A stretch of DNA of 64,000 nt from Bog-756 sp963713625 (GTDB lineage: Bacteria; Actinomycetota; Acidimicrobiia; Acidimicrobiales; RAAP-2), in contig CAVQMN010000011.1 of NCBI GenBank assembly GCA_963713625.1, positions 558,001 to 622,000 on the forward strand, written 5' to 3'. The notes beneath the pieces are model-generated. The model was not told the origin of the DNA and did no database searches. It worked only from the letters and a program-made list of their open reading frames with translations. Below, piece by piece: positions 41,794-50,885 of the stretch (its first letter is position 1; each line of letters opens with the position of its first letter). The position numbers and the translations under genes are program-made.

Positions 41794-41957
41794 CGTAGAG
41801 TTATCGGCCCTGGTCGAGCCGTCCTTTACCCCGACGATCGGCCGGTGGTCCACCTACCCGTGAACCGGCCTGGTGCCGGTGGAAGAATCTGCTGGTCAGA
41901 GGCAATATTGGGCCGACGGTGGTCCGGCCCGCCCTCCGGCTCGCGACGAACCGGCGG

Positions 41958-43592
41958 TCAGGCTGACGCCGGCTCGTCCCGCTTGGCCGCCAGCGCCCGC
42001 CGGGGCAGCATCCCGGTGAAGAAGAGGCTGATCACCGTGAGCAGGGCGACCAACCACAGGGCGCTGCGCAGGCCGATGAGGCGGGCTGCGGCGTTCTCCG
42101 CCACCACGGCGTCCTGCGCCGGGGGAGAAAGGTCGGTCTTGGCCAACTCGGTCCGGAGGTCGGTGTCGGAGATGAAGGGGATCCCACTCTCCATCTGCAC
42201 CGTCGCCTTGGCCGTGACCGCGGGAGGAATGGCCGGGTTGCCGGTGACACCGGCAATGAAGGTGGTGGTGAGGCTGCCGATGAGGACGGCCCCGACCAGT
42301 GCGGTCCCGAGCGATGCCCCGAAGTTGGTGAACGTGTTCTGAAGCCCCCCGACCTCGGGGCTCTGGTCGTCAGGGACGGCCGAGACGGTGACCGCTCCCA
42401 GCTGGGAGGCGAGCGCCCCGATGCCCACCCCCATCAGGGCCATGGGGATGAGCACGATGCCGGCATTGGCATCCGGACTGAGCCCGCCGACCATCACCAA
42501 CGTTCCGATGAGCATGGACAGCATGCCCAACCGGACCACGAGTCGGGGAGAGGCGTTCGGCGCCAGCCTGGGTACGGCCAGGGCGGTGACCAGCAGGGTG
42601 ACGGAGAGAGGGAGGAGCCGGAGTCCGGTCTGGAGGGCGTTCAACTCGAGCACCACGGAGAGGAACAGCGGGATGGTGAAGAAGATCCCGGACTGGACGA
42701 GGAACTGGAAGAAGAAGGCGACCAGGCCACCCGAGAGCTGCACACTGCGGAACATGGACAGACGGATCAACGGCTCCCGGCCGAGCCGTTCGAGCCTGCC
42801 CTCCCAGAGGAGCAGTAGACCGATCACCAAGAGGCCGCCGAGCAGCAGCCAGACCACGGGTGAGGTGCCGAGGAGGACGGGAGCGTTGGGTTTCGGCCGC
42901 ACCCAACCCCAGACGCCCGATCTCAGGACACCGAACACGGTCAAGGTCAGCCCGACGACAGAGAGCACCGCGCCCAGCAGGTCGAACGACACCCGTTCCT
43001 CGGGCGGGGTGTCCTGCACCCGGCGAAGCGAGGCCAGGATGACCACGACGATGACCACCTCGCCCGCGAACACCCAACGCCAGGAGGCGAAGGTGGTCAC
43101 CGCCCCACCGACCAGGGGGCCGGCGGCAATGGCAATGGCGCCGGCCGCGGCGATCAGCCCATAGGCCGCCGGCCGGCGTTCGCGGGGGAAGTTTCCGGCG
43201 ACCAGGGCCACGATGGCGGGCATGATCAGCGCGGCGCCGAGCCCCTCGAATCCCGACCAGCCGATGATCAGCACGGTGAGATTGGGCGCGATCGAGGTGA
43301 TCCCCGAGCCGATGCCGTAGATGACAAGTCCGATGGCGAAGGCCCGACGCCGGCCGATCAGGGCCCCGATCTTCCCGCCGGTGATCATGAACGCGGCCAT
43401 GACCAGTGTGTAGAGGGTGATGGCGGTCTGGATGCCGGTCACCGTGGTCCCGAGGTCGTTGGCCACCGATCGGATGGAGACGTTCATGACCGAGGTGTCG
43501 AGCGTCATGAGGAACTGCGCGGCGGCCAGGATCATGAGCACGGCCGACCCCGTTCTGGCCGCGCTCGTCTCCGGGCCCTCGGGGGGATTCAC
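41958..43592 (-). CDS. MFS multidrug exporter, DHA2 (14-helix) type
   Basis: A 544-residue major-facilitator protein with FLMTLDTSVMNVSIRSVAND (DHA2 family motif), LIGRRRAFAIGLVIYGIGSG (motif A), and GPLVGGAVTTFASWRWVFAGE. About 14 hydrophobic segments are present, as in EmrB/QacA exporters. It likely exports toxic compounds by proton antiport; the substrate is unknown. A long periplasmic loop near the C-terminus (around IPFISDTDLRTELAK) is present. It lies downstream of the ABC pair, in the same direction after 94 bases. Confidence 0.93.
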   Translation of the reverse strand: MNPPEGPETSAARTGSAVLMILAAAQFLMTLDTSVMNVSIRSVANDLGTTVTGIQTAITLYTLVMAAFMITGGKIGALIGRRRAFAIGLVIYGIGSGITSIAPNLTVLIIGWSGFEGLGAALIMPAIVALVAGNFPRERRPAAYGLIAAAGAIAIAAGPLVGGAVTTFASWRWVFAGEVVIVVVILASLRRVQDTPPEERVSFDLLGAVLSVVGLTLTVFGVLRSGVWGWVRPKPNAPVLLGTSPVVWLLLGGLLVIGLLLLWEGRLERLGREPLIRLSMFRSVQLSGGLVAFFFQFLVQSGIFFTIPLFLSVVLELNALQTGLRLLPLSVTLLVTALAVPRLAPNASPRLVVRLGMLSMLIGTLVMVGGLSPDANAGIVLIPMALMGVGIGALASQLGAVTVSAVPDDQSPEVGGLQNTFTNFGASLGTALVGAVLIGSLTTTFIAGVTGNPAIPPAVTAKATVQMESGIPFISDTDLRTELAKTDLSPPAQDAVVAENAAARLIGLRSALWLVALLTVISLFFTGMLPRRALAAKRDEPASA

Positions 43593-43686
43593 GCCGGGCG
43601 GTCGTTCAACGTTCCGCCGTCACCGGGGCCGCCCCGTCGGATCGGGTTCCCGAAGCATCCGACAGCACATCATGTCCCCGGCGCCT

Positions 43687-44652
43687 TCACGCGTCCGCCG
43701 ACTTGGCGGACGGGTGGAGGGTGCGGAAGAGCCGCGCGCTGTAGCCCGTCAGCTCCACGTCGCTCAGGGCACGGGCGGAAGCGGCGCGGGGCAGATTGAG
43801 GAGCGGCCCGAGCTCGCCGAAGTAACTTCCGGGCCTGACCACGGTGAGGTGTTCTTCCGCGCCGTCCTCTCGGACGCGGTAGATCTCCACCTCTCCCGAC
43901 TGCACCACGTAGACGAGGTCGCTGTCGTCCCCCTGGTCGAAGAGGGTCTGGCCGGAGGTCAAGATCACGGCCTGCGGCTCCCGGGCCGCGTCGGGCAGAT
44001 GGGGGACCAGCTCGACCACCCGGTCGGCGAGTTGGGTGATCCGCTCGTCGTGGGTGGCGACGATCACCAGCCGGCCCGGTGCGGCGATCCCGCGCAGGAG
44101 CCGCAGGATGCCCTCGACCTGGATGTAGTCGAGATGAGCGGTCGGTTCGTCGGCGAGCACCAGTGGAGGGTCCTGCACCAGGGCGCGGGCAATGGCCACC
44201 CGCTGCTGCTGACCGCCGGACATCTGATCCGGCCGGTGGTGGCCTCTCTCCTCCAGGCCGACCTGCTCCAACAGCAGATCGGCGCGCTCGCGGGCCGGCT
44301 TCCGGGCCACGCCCGCCAGTCGGAGGGGCACCATGACGTTGGAACGCGCGCTGAGGCTCGGGATCAGGTTGAAGGCCTGGAAGACCACGCCGACGGTATG
44401 GCGGCGATAGTCGGAGAGTGCACTGCCGCTGAGACCGGACACCTGCTTCCCGTCGAGGGTGATCGAGCCGGCGGTGGGGGTGAGCAGGCCGGCCAGGCAT
44501 GAAAGCAGTGTGGTCTTGCCACAGCCGGACGGCCCCAACAGGACGACCAACTCGCCATCCTCGGCGCAGAAGGAGAACTCGTGGAGGGGCCGGACCTTGT
44601 ACCCACCGGATGAGAACTCCATGGTGAGATCCTGTGCGATGAGGTTGGCCAT
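43687..44652 (-). CDS. MacB/LolD-type ABC ATPase fused to a cyclic-nucleotide-binding-like domain
   Basis: Residues 1-220 form an ABC ATPase: Walker A LLGPSGCGKTTLLS, Q-loop VVFQAFNLIPSL, signature MSGGQQQRVAIARAL, Walker B PPLVLADEPTAHLD, and H-loop VATHDERIT. Residues 230-310 form a cNMP-binding-like beta-roll (FDQGDDSDLVYVVQSGEVEI; GSYFGELGPLLNLPRAAS), with the phosphate-binding-cassette-like FGELGPLLNLPRAA. The domain order is unusual for an ABC ATPase and suggests regulation by a nucleotide. It overlaps or abuts the permease gene by a few bases. Confidence 0.92.
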   Translation of the reverse strand: MANLIAQDLTMEFSSGGYKVRPLHEFSFCAEDGELVVLLGPSGCGKTTLLSCLAGLLTPTAGSITLDGKQVSGLSGSALSDYRRHTVGVVFQAFNLIPSLSARSNVMVPLRLAGVARKPARERADLLLEQVGLEERGHHRPDQMSGGQQQRVAIARALVQDPPLVLADEPTAHLDYIQVEGILRLLRGIAAPGRLVIVATHDERITQLADRVVELVPHLPDAAREPQAVILTSGQTLFDQGDDSDLVYVVQSGEVEIYRVREDGAEEHLTVVRPGSYFGELGPLLNLPRAASARALSDVELTGYSARLFRTLHPSAKSADA

Positions 44653-44656
44653 TGGA

Positions 44657-45703
44657 TCAGCCGAACGCCGCAGCCGGGTCTGCGCCGGTGGCCTGTCGCA
44701 GGGCCACGAGGCTGGCGATCAGTCCCACGAGGACGGCGATGATCGGCAGGCTGACGAAGGCACTGCCCGGAATGGCCACCGGCTGCTGGAAGAGGCCGCC
44801 CATGAAGTTGGAGATGATGGCGGCGAAGGCCGCGGCGAGCAGCGACACCAGCACCGACTGGAGGGCCAGGCTGCCGAGCAGCAGCATGGTCGAGGAGCCC
44901 AATGCCTTGAGGACCGCGAAGTCGCGGACCCGCTGCAACGCCGAGACGTACAACAGGGCGGCGATGATGATGCCGGCGATGATCCACATGAGGATCTTGG
45001 TGTTGTTGATGGAGGAGACGGCCGAGGCCAGCGCGTCGAGGGTCCGCTGTTCGACGAGCGATGTGCTGAAGACCTGGAGTCCGGCCGGCACCGTGCTCGG
45101 CCGGCCGGTCGTGACCACCGCGGTGATCAGGGGCCGCCCGCCGAGTCCCACCGCCTGGGCGTCGACCAGCGGCATGTAGACGACGTCGGTCCCGCCCAGC
45201 AGGGTGCGGTTGTGCACCTGGCCCACGACGTGGAAGGAGGTGGTGCCGATCACCATCTGGCTTCCCACCGCCGCGCCCGTTGCGGAGTCCACCACGACCT
45301 GTCCCGGCGCGCTCAGCGGACTTCCGGTGGCGACCGCCGGGTCGCCCAGCCCGCCGATGGGGGTCCCGATGACCACGACCGTCAGTAATTTTCCGTTGAC
45401 GTGGGCAACCTCTTGGGGGAGCAGGACGAGCGGTGAGGACCGGGTGACCCCCGGTGTGTGGGCGATGGTGGTGGCTTCTGTCTGCGGGAACACGCCGACC
45501 TGTTGGATGCGCCCGGCCGAGGCGTCGGCGAGTACCCAGTGGTTGCCGCCCACCCCCGCCACCGTCTGTTGGATCTCCGATCCGAATCCGCCGACCAGGC
45601 CGGCGAGAAGGAGGGCCATGGCCATCACCACTCCGGCGCCGACCACGGCAATCAGGAATTGACGATATCGGTACGCCAGATCCGCCAGGGTCACCGTCAA
45701 CAT
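44657..45703 (-). CDS. ABC transporter permease, MacB/FtsX type
   Basis: A 348-residue permease with an N-terminal helix (FLIAVVGAGVVMAMALLLAG), a large extracytoplasmic domain and three C-terminal helices (MWIIAGIIIAALLYVSAL; SLALQSVLVSLLAAAFAAI; LPIIAVLVGLIASLVAL). This is the FtsX/MacB topology of exporters and lipoprotein extruders. Four bases separate it from the ATPase gene, so both form one transporter. A conserved EHxxV-type family periplasmic signature was not clearly seen. Confidence 0.9.
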   Translation of the reverse strand: MLTVTLADLAYRYRQFLIAVVGAGVVMAMALLLAGLVGGFGSEIQQTVAGVGGNHWVLADASAGRIQQVGVFPQTEATTIAHTPGVTRSSPLVLLPQEVAHVNGKLLTVVVIGTPIGGLGDPAVATGSPLSAPGQVVVDSATGAAVGSQMVIGTTSFHVVGQVHNRTLLGGTDVVYMPLVDAQAVGLGGRPLITAVVTTGRPSTVPAGLQVFSTSLVEQRTLDALASAVSSINNTKILMWIIAGIIIAALLYVSALQRVRDFAVLKALGSSTMLLLGSLALQSVLVSLLAAAFAAIISNFMGGLFQQPVAIPGSAFVSLPIIAVLVGLIASLVALRQATGADPAAAFG

Positions 45704-45715
45704 CGGATGGGATTA

Positions 45716-46237
45716 TTACACGCGTTCGGCGAGCTCCGCTTGAAAGGTGCCGTCGGCGCGATGGGAGACCTCGTGCTCGAGGAGCCAAGTTTTTCGTTCG
45801 AGCCCGCCTCCGTAGCCGGTGAGCTGACCGTTCGCCCCGATGACCCGATGGCAGGGGACGATGATCGATACCGGGTTGCGACCGTTGGCCAACCCGACGG
45901 CCCGGGAAGCCTTCGGACTCCCCACCCGGCGGGCAAGCTCGCCGTAGCTGATGGTCTCGCCGTAGGGAATGTCCTGGAGATGCGACCAGACCCTGCGCTG
46001 GAAGTCGGTGCCCTCGAGCCGGATCGGCACCTGGAATTCGGTGAGGTCGCCGTCGAAATAGGCGTGGAGTTGGTCGACCACGCCGGCGAACCAGGCATCG
46101 TCCCGGCGGGCGGCGACCGGTGCCGGAGGAGCATGCCGCTGGCCGTGCATGTACATGCTGGTGACGAAGCCGTCGGATGCCGACAGTGTCAGGGTCCCGA
46201 CGGGACTGTCGACCGAAGTGGTGATCGGGGATGTCAT
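45716..46237 (-). CDS. ogt: Methylated-DNA-protein cysteine methyltransferase
   Basis: Ogt removes methyl groups from O6-methylguanine in DNA in a suicidal reaction. The 173-residue protein has the HTH DNA-binding region GETISYGELARRVG, GLANGRNPVSIIVPCHRVI with the acceptor Cys in PCHRV, and TGYGGGLERKTWLLEHE. The ATG at 46237 overlaps the Ada-AlkA stop by four bases. The pair is an alkylation-repair operon that follows directly from gene content. Confidence 0.95.
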   Translation of the reverse strand: MTSPITTSVDSPVGTLTLSASDGFVTSMYMHGQRHAPPAPVAARRDDAWFAGVVDQLHAYFDGDLTEFQVPIRLEGTDFQRRVWSHLQDIPYGETISYGELARRVGSPKASRAVGLANGRNPVSIIVPCHRVIGANGQLTGYGGGLERKTWLLEHEVSHRADGTFQAELAERV

Positions 46238-47742
46238 GTGGCTCCTTTTCGGGTGGGGGGGAGTGCGGACCGCTCGGAGGCCGGCCACTGGTTGATGCGG
46301 TGATCGGTCATCGCCCACAGGTACTGGACGGCATAGGCCCGCCAGGGCCGCCACGCACTGGCGTAGCGGGCCAACGCCGCCGGCGTCGATGGAAGTCCGA
46401 GGCGGGCGGCGCCCCGGCGGACGCCGAGGTCGGAAGCGGGGAAGGCGTCGGACTCGCCCAGGGCGCGCATGGCGATGATGTCGGCGGTCCATGGACCGAT
46501 ACCGGGCAGGGCGCCGAGGACGGCGAGGGCCTCGGCGCGGTCACAGCCCGGCCCGAGGTCGAGGTGGCCCTGGCCCAGCGCCTCGACCAGCCCGGCCAGG
46601 GTGCGCCGCCTGGCCGCAGGCAGTGCCGGCTCGGCGTGGCGGAGGGCCTCGGGCGAGGGGAAGAGATGGGTCAGCCCGCCGCCGGCATCGGTGACCGGCT
46701 CGCCGTGGCGGACGACCAGGCGACCGGCATGGGTTCGCGCCGCCTCGGTCGACACCTGTTGGCCGAGAACGGCCCGGACGGCGAGCTCGGCGCCGTCGAC
46801 GCATCGGGGGACCCGCCGGCCCGGCGCCTTGGCGATCACCGGGCGGAGGGCAGGATCCTCGGACAGATGCCGGTCGACGGCGACCGGGTCGGCATCGAGG
46901 TCGAGCAGCCAACGACAGCGGGCAATGGTGGCGGTGAGGTCCCGTACATCGGAGAGCACGGCCCGGCAGAGGATGTGATCGGGCGTGGGAGTGAGCTCCA
47001 CGATGCCCGGACCATGGCTCAGGCGGAGCGTCCGTCGGTAGGTGAAGCCGCACACCTCTTCCACACCCGGGACGGCGGTGGCGGCCAGGTGGCCGATGAG
47101 ATTGTCGGGGCACAGGGGCCGGCGGAAGGGAAGGCGCAGGATGAGGGTGGAAGAGCCGCCTCCATCCGGCCGTGACGCGTCGGCCACCCGGGTGCGGAGG
47201 TGGGTGGGCGAACTGGCGAACACCATCTTGATGGTGTCGTTGAACTGGCGGACGCTCGAGAAGCCGGCCGCGAAGGCCACATCGGCCATGGGGAGCGATG
47301 TGGTCTCGATCAGGATTCGGGCGGTTTGGGCACGCTGGGCCCGGGCGATGGCGATGGGTCCGGCGCCGACTTCGGCCGACAGGAGGCGTTCGAGCTGGCG
47401 GACGCTGTATCCCAGCCGCGCGGCCAACGCCGACACTCCCTCCCGGTCGACCAACCCGTCGCCGATGAGGCGCATGGCCCGGGCCACGACGTCGGCCCGG
47501 ATGTCCCATTCGGGTGACCCGGGTGTGGCGTTGGGGCGGCATCGCTTGCAGGCCCGGAATCCGGCCCGCTGAGCGGCCGCCGCCGAGGGGTAGAACCGGA
47601 CATTGGCCCGCATGGGGGTTCGTGCCGGACAGCTCGGCCGGCAGTAGATGCCGGTCGAGGTGACCGCCGTGAAGAACCAGCCGTCGAAGCGGGGGTCACG
47701 GGACTGCACGGCGATGTAGCAACCCTCGAAGTCTTCGATCAC
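46234..47742 (-). CDS. Ada-AlkA fusion: alkylation sensor and 3-methyladenine DNA glycosylase
   Basis: A 502-residue fusion. The N-terminal Ada zinc domain (FTAVTSTGIYCRPSCPAR ... RACKRCRP) carries the methyl-accepting Cys region. The AraC-type HTH follows (LGYSVRQLERLLSAEVGAG; VAFAAGFSSVRQFND). The C-terminus is an AlkA glycosylase with HhH motif LPGIGPWTADIIAMRAL and catalytic Asp in DAFPASDLGVRR. It is a self-contained adaptive-response activator and repair enzyme. The GTG is six bases after CATGCT, so leaderless. ogt follows in an overlap. Confidence 0.93.
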   Translation of the reverse strand: MIEDFEGCYIAVQSRDPRFDGWFFTAVTSTGIYCRPSCPARTPMRANVRFYPSAAAAQRAGFRACKRCRPNATPGSPEWDIRADVVARAMRLIGDGLVDREGVSALAARLGYSVRQLERLLSAEVGAGPIAIARAQRAQTARILIETTSLPMADVAFAAGFSSVRQFNDTIKMVFASSPTHLRTRVADASRPDGGGSSTLILRLPFRRPLCPDNLIGHLAATAVPGVEEVCGFTYRRTLRLSHGPGIVELTPTPDHILCRAVLSDVRDLTATIARCRWLLDLDADPVAVDRHLSEDPALRPVIAKAPGRRVPRCVDGAELAVRAVLGQQVSTEAARTHAGRLVVRHGEPVTDAGGGLTHLFPSPEALRHAEPALPAARRRTLAGLVEALGQGHLDLGPGCDRAEALAVLGALPGIGPWTADIIAMRALGESDAFPASDLGVRRGAARLGLPSTPAALARYASAWRPWRAYAVQYLWAMTDHRINQWPASERSALPPTRKGAT

Positions 47743-47748
47743 CGGACC

Positions 47749-47754
47749 AGCATG
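47749..47754 (-). promoter_or_regulatory. Leaderless -10 element of the Ada-AlkA gene
   Basis: On the minus strand CATGCT, six bases, GTG. Confidence 0.5.
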
Positions 47755-47880
47755 GCTCAGTGGAGCCCGGATGTCTGGCGGAAATGCGACACGACGGTCC
47801 CGAGGCCCGAAAGGCGGCGGGCCCGGGGGAGCGGCGCCGCCGGAGCCGGATGCGGATCAGGTGGGGGGCCCACCCCTGTG

Positions 47881-49152
47881 TCAATCGGCCATCGGCAGGT
47901 CGAGGGCTTCCTTCCCGGTCAGCCAGGGCCGACCTGCGGCCGCCAGCTCCTCCCACTTCTGGAGATCGTTCCCATGCTGGCCGAGCTCCTCGGGAGTGGG
48001 TCCGAACTGGGCTGCGAGTGGCTCGAGCGCCTTGGTGTCGAAGTGATAGCACTCGGCGGCATTGGAGCCGAGCATCTGCTGGGTCTCGTCCACCGGGATA
48101 TCCGAGAACGCCTTGCTCAGCCACTCCCGGGTGTGGGGCCACGTCCCTTCGGGATGGGGAAAGTCGTTGCCCCACATGATGTTGCCGACCCCTATCTCGT
48201 ACCGCCGGGCCAGCTCCCGCCGCCGGGTGTTGGAGGCCCCGATGAAGCAGTTCCGGTCGAAGTACTCGCTCGGCCGCATGGACAGATGAGCGGTCAGTTG
48301 CTTTCCGAGCTTCTTGGCCGCGTGTTCACGGTCGTAGACGATGTCCGACGTCCACAGAAGGTCGGGAGCCCAGAAGGCGCCGCACTCGGTGGTGACGAAC
48401 GTGAGGGACGGGAAACGCTCGAACGTTCCCGCCCACAGGAGAAACCACAGGGGCCGGGTCGACCACCAGCGAACCTCGGCGACGTAGATGCCGACGTTCT
48501 CCCCGTACGACGCCCGGTCGGCGGCTCCGGAATGGACGTGCACCGGCATCTCCAGCTCGGAGCAGACCGCCCAGACCGGATCGTATTTGGCATCGTTGTA
48601 CGGCTCGTAGGGCTGCCACATCGAAGGGATGAGGATCCCTCCCCGGAGCCCGGACTCCCGCGCCCTCCGGATTTCGGTCACCGCGGCCGCGACGTCGAAG
48701 ATGGGGACGATGGCCACACCGGCCCGGCGGTGGGGGCTCTGGTTGCAGAGCTCGGCCAACCACCGGTTGTGGGCCCGGGCCCCGGCCATCAGCAGGTCCA
48801 CCGGCACGTCGGCGCTGGCGGCCAGACCGGCGCCGAACGGCGCCGAGGCCCCGCCGGTCACCGCATCGGCGTCTGGGAAGATGACCTCGCCGACGACCCC
48901 GTCCGCATTGAGCTCCTGGTCGCGTCGACTGGCGTCCCATCCGCCCCGGAGGCCTTCGGCGTTTTCCTCTTCCCACTCCGCGGCGAACTCTTCGTTGCGC
49001 AGACCCCGCTCGACCAGTTCGGCCTCCATGGCCTCTCGGGCGGCCAACTGCTGGTCGAACAGCTCACGGAATTCGGGATCGAGCCACTCCCGGTACTGTT
49101 CGTTCGGAAGCCCGGCATGGCAGTCGGCCGAGATCACCATGTAGTTCTTCAT
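47881..49152 (-). CDS. Amidohydrolase-2 family protein (second of two in operon)
   Basis: A 423-residue amidohydrolase-2 family TIM barrel with VISADCHAGLPNEQYREW (first metal ligands), ADGVVGEVIFPDAD, AHNRWLAELC, MPVHVHSGAAD, LSMRPSEYFDRNCF and IMWGNDFPHPEG with the C-terminal Asp. The family includes ACMSD, 2,3-dihydroxybenzoate and 5-carboxyvanillate decarboxylases, and ring-cleavage-product hydrolases. It is paralogous to the first gene of the operon. The ATG at 49152 is preceded by a Shine-Dalgarno-like GGGAGA. Confidence 0.87.
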   Translation of the reverse strand: MKNYMVISADCHAGLPNEQYREWLDPEFRELFDQQLAAREAMEAELVERGLRNEEFAAEWEEENAEGLRGGWDASRRDQELNADGVVGEVIFPDADAVTGGASAPFGAGLAASADVPVDLLMAGARAHNRWLAELCNQSPHRRAGVAIVPIFDVAAAVTEIRRARESGLRGGILIPSMWQPYEPYNDAKYDPVWAVCSELEMPVHVHSGAADRASYGENVGIYVAEVRWWSTRPLWFLLWAGTFERFPSLTFVTTECGAFWAPDLLWTSDIVYDREHAAKKLGKQLTAHLSMRPSEYFDRNCFIGASNTRRRELARRYEIGVGNIMWGNDFPHPEGTWPHTREWLSKAFSDIPVDETQQMLGSNAAECYHFDTKALEPLAAQFGPTPEELGQHGNDLQKWEELAAAGRPWLTGKEALDLPMAD

Positions 49153-49180
49153 CGGGGTGTCTCCCTCGTTCGTCCGGGGG

Positions 49181-50065
49181 TCATCCTGGGACCTCCCGTA
49201 GGTAGGTGGGGTTCGTGCGCCTGAGCATCGAGTTCGCCCGCGCCTCGATCTGTCTGTCGATGGACTGGCTCGGGGCCATGATCCAGAAGTCTCCGGCCCG
49301 TACACCGCGCACGACCTGGTCGGCCACCTCGGCCGGCTCGGTGTAGTGGACGTCGATCCCGGCCGCGGCCATCTGGCCTTCGATGTCCTCGATGGTCGGA
49401 TACGGGGTGCGGCGCGGACGCTCTTTGGCCAACGCCGGTGGCCGCACCCGCCACGAGGTGAAGATTCCGGTGCGCAGCATGTTCGGTCCGGGGAAGAGGA
49501 CCGATGCCCCGACGAGCGCTCCGGCGTCTTCCAGTTGGGCGTAGAGGCACTCGGTCAGGGTCACGACGGCACCCTTGGTCACCGCGTACTGCGGTGTTCC
49601 ACGCAGCGGTGACACCCCGCCGTTCCCCGAGGAGGTGTTGACGACATGTCCGTGGGCGCCGGAGGCGACCATGGTGGGTACGAAGGCGTTGATACCGTGG
49701 ATGATGCCGTAGACGTTGACGTTGAACGCCCAACGCCAGTCGTTGAGTTCGTGCTCCCAGAGGGCCCCTTCCGCTCCGGCCCCGATGCCCGCGTTGTTGC
49801 ACAGAAGGTGGACGGCGCCGAACTCGTCCAGGGTGGCATCGCGCAGGTGCTCCACGGAGGCGAACTCCGCCACATCGCACTGCACCCCGATGACGGCAAG
49901 GCCGTCGGCCTGAAGTTTCTCCACCGTCTCGGCGAGCGCAGCCTCGTCCACGTCGGCCAGGACCACCTTCATGCCCTCGCGGGCGAAGCGCTCACCCATG
50001 GCCTGACCGATGCCACCGGCTCCGCCGGTGACGACGGCCACCTGGCCCGAGAGGTGTTCGATCAC
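49181..50065 (-). CDS. Short-chain dehydrogenase/reductase
   Basis: A 294-residue NAD(P)-dependent SDR with glycine motif VTGGAGGIGQAMGE, LCNNAGIGAGAEG, catalytic Ser in VVNTSSGNGGVS and YxxxK as YAVTKGAVV. The acidic Asp after the second strand (VVLADVDEA) suggests NAD preference. The GTG at 50065 overlaps the stop of the decarboxylase-like gene by four bases. The substrate is probably the alcohol or ketone intermediate of the operon's pathway. Confidence 0.9.
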   Translation of the reverse strand: MIEHLSGQVAVVTGGAGGIGQAMGERFAREGMKVVLADVDEAALAETVEKLQADGLAVIGVQCDVAEFASVEHLRDATLDEFGAVHLLCNNAGIGAGAEGALWEHELNDWRWAFNVNVYGIIHGINAFVPTMVASGAHGHVVNTSSGNGGVSPLRGTPQYAVTKGAVVTLTECLYAQLEDAGALVGASVLFPGPNMLRTGIFTSWRVRPPALAKERPRRTPYPTIEDIEGQMAAAGIDVHYTEPAEVADQVVRGVRAGDFWIMAPSQSIDRQIEARANSMLRRTNPTYLREVPG

Positions 50066-50841
50066 TTGCCGCCCACCGGTGACATGTCGTCGTAGCGCTG
50101 GTGCACATACGGGCGAATCCACTCGCCGGGGACGGTGCCGTGGATCTCGCCGCGCTGGATGCTGCTGCGCTCGGCCAGAGTGATGGACACGAGCTCACGT
50201 ACCGGGAGGTCGGCGACCGGATCGAAGCGAGAGTCGCGCAGGACGACGTCACCCGAAACCGACTCCAACGTGCGGGTCTGCTCGGTTCGGTGACAGTAGA
50301 CCAGCGCCGGATCGGAATCGAAGCCCTTGCCGTCCGGCGACGGGAGGAACTTGAAGTAGAAGTCGGTCCGTGTCTCCGTGTCGGGGACATCCAGTTGGCC
50401 GGTGACGCGGCCGCTGACGTTGACGATCTCGACGCCCATCCGGGCAAAGGTCCCCGTCACCTGGTCACCCTGGCGGACCAGCTCGACGGCCCCCAGCTTT
50501 TTGGGCTCGCCGAAGGTCTCTCTACCCCCGGTGACCGATTGCTCGGTGGTCATCGGCATCAAGAGGGCATAGAAGCCCTCGGTTCCCTCGTGGCGGGCTC
50601 GTACCGAAAAGCTCCCGGCACCGAACGTCGGATACCCCGGAATGTCGACGGTGGCCACCGTCACTTTGACCAGCGGCTCCGATCCCGGCTCGATCGGGGG
50701 TGGAAGGACCGAGGCGATGATGTCCGGATCAGTGAGATAGGTCGCCACCAGGGTCGTGGCCCACACGTCGACCGAAGTCGCTTCCACCTCGCGGTTGCGC
50801 AACTGTTCTTCTGATCGTGCTCCGTAACGGACGTGTCCCAT
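50062..50841 (-). CDS. Acetoacetate decarboxylase-family protein
   Basis: A 259-residue ADC-fold protein. Characteristic parts are GSFSVRARHEGTEGFYAL, VTGGRETFGEPKKLGAV (the active-site Lys region), and the C-terminal RELVSITLAER. The ADC superfamily includes decarboxylases and aldolase-dehydratase enzymes using a Lys Schiff base. The chemistry here cannot be fixed from sequence. It is between two amidohydrolases and the SDR; overlap with the SDR gene implies coupling. A purine-rich ribosome-binding site (AAGGAGG) precedes the ATG. Confidence 0.85.
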   Translation of the reverse strand: MGHVRYGARSEEQLRNREVEATSVDVWATTLVATYLTDPDIIASVLPPPIEPGSEPLVKVTVATVDIPGYPTFGAGSFSVRARHEGTEGFYALLMPMTTEQSVTGGRETFGEPKKLGAVELVRQGDQVTGTFARMGVEIVNVSGRVTGQLDVPDTETRTDFYFKFLPSPDGKGFDSDPALVYCHRTEQTRTLESVSGDVVLRDSRFDPVADLPVRELVSITLAERSSIQRGEIHGTVPGEWIRPYVHQRYDDMSPVGGK

Positions 50842-50885
50842 GATCCTCCTTGGTCGCTTTACGTTCCTCTGGGCATGCGGGGTCG

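Noticed and set aside
40498..42342. 614-codon plus-strand frame
   Set aside because: Antisense to the GGDEF protein; His/Asp/Gly-rich artefact of GC-rich codon structure.
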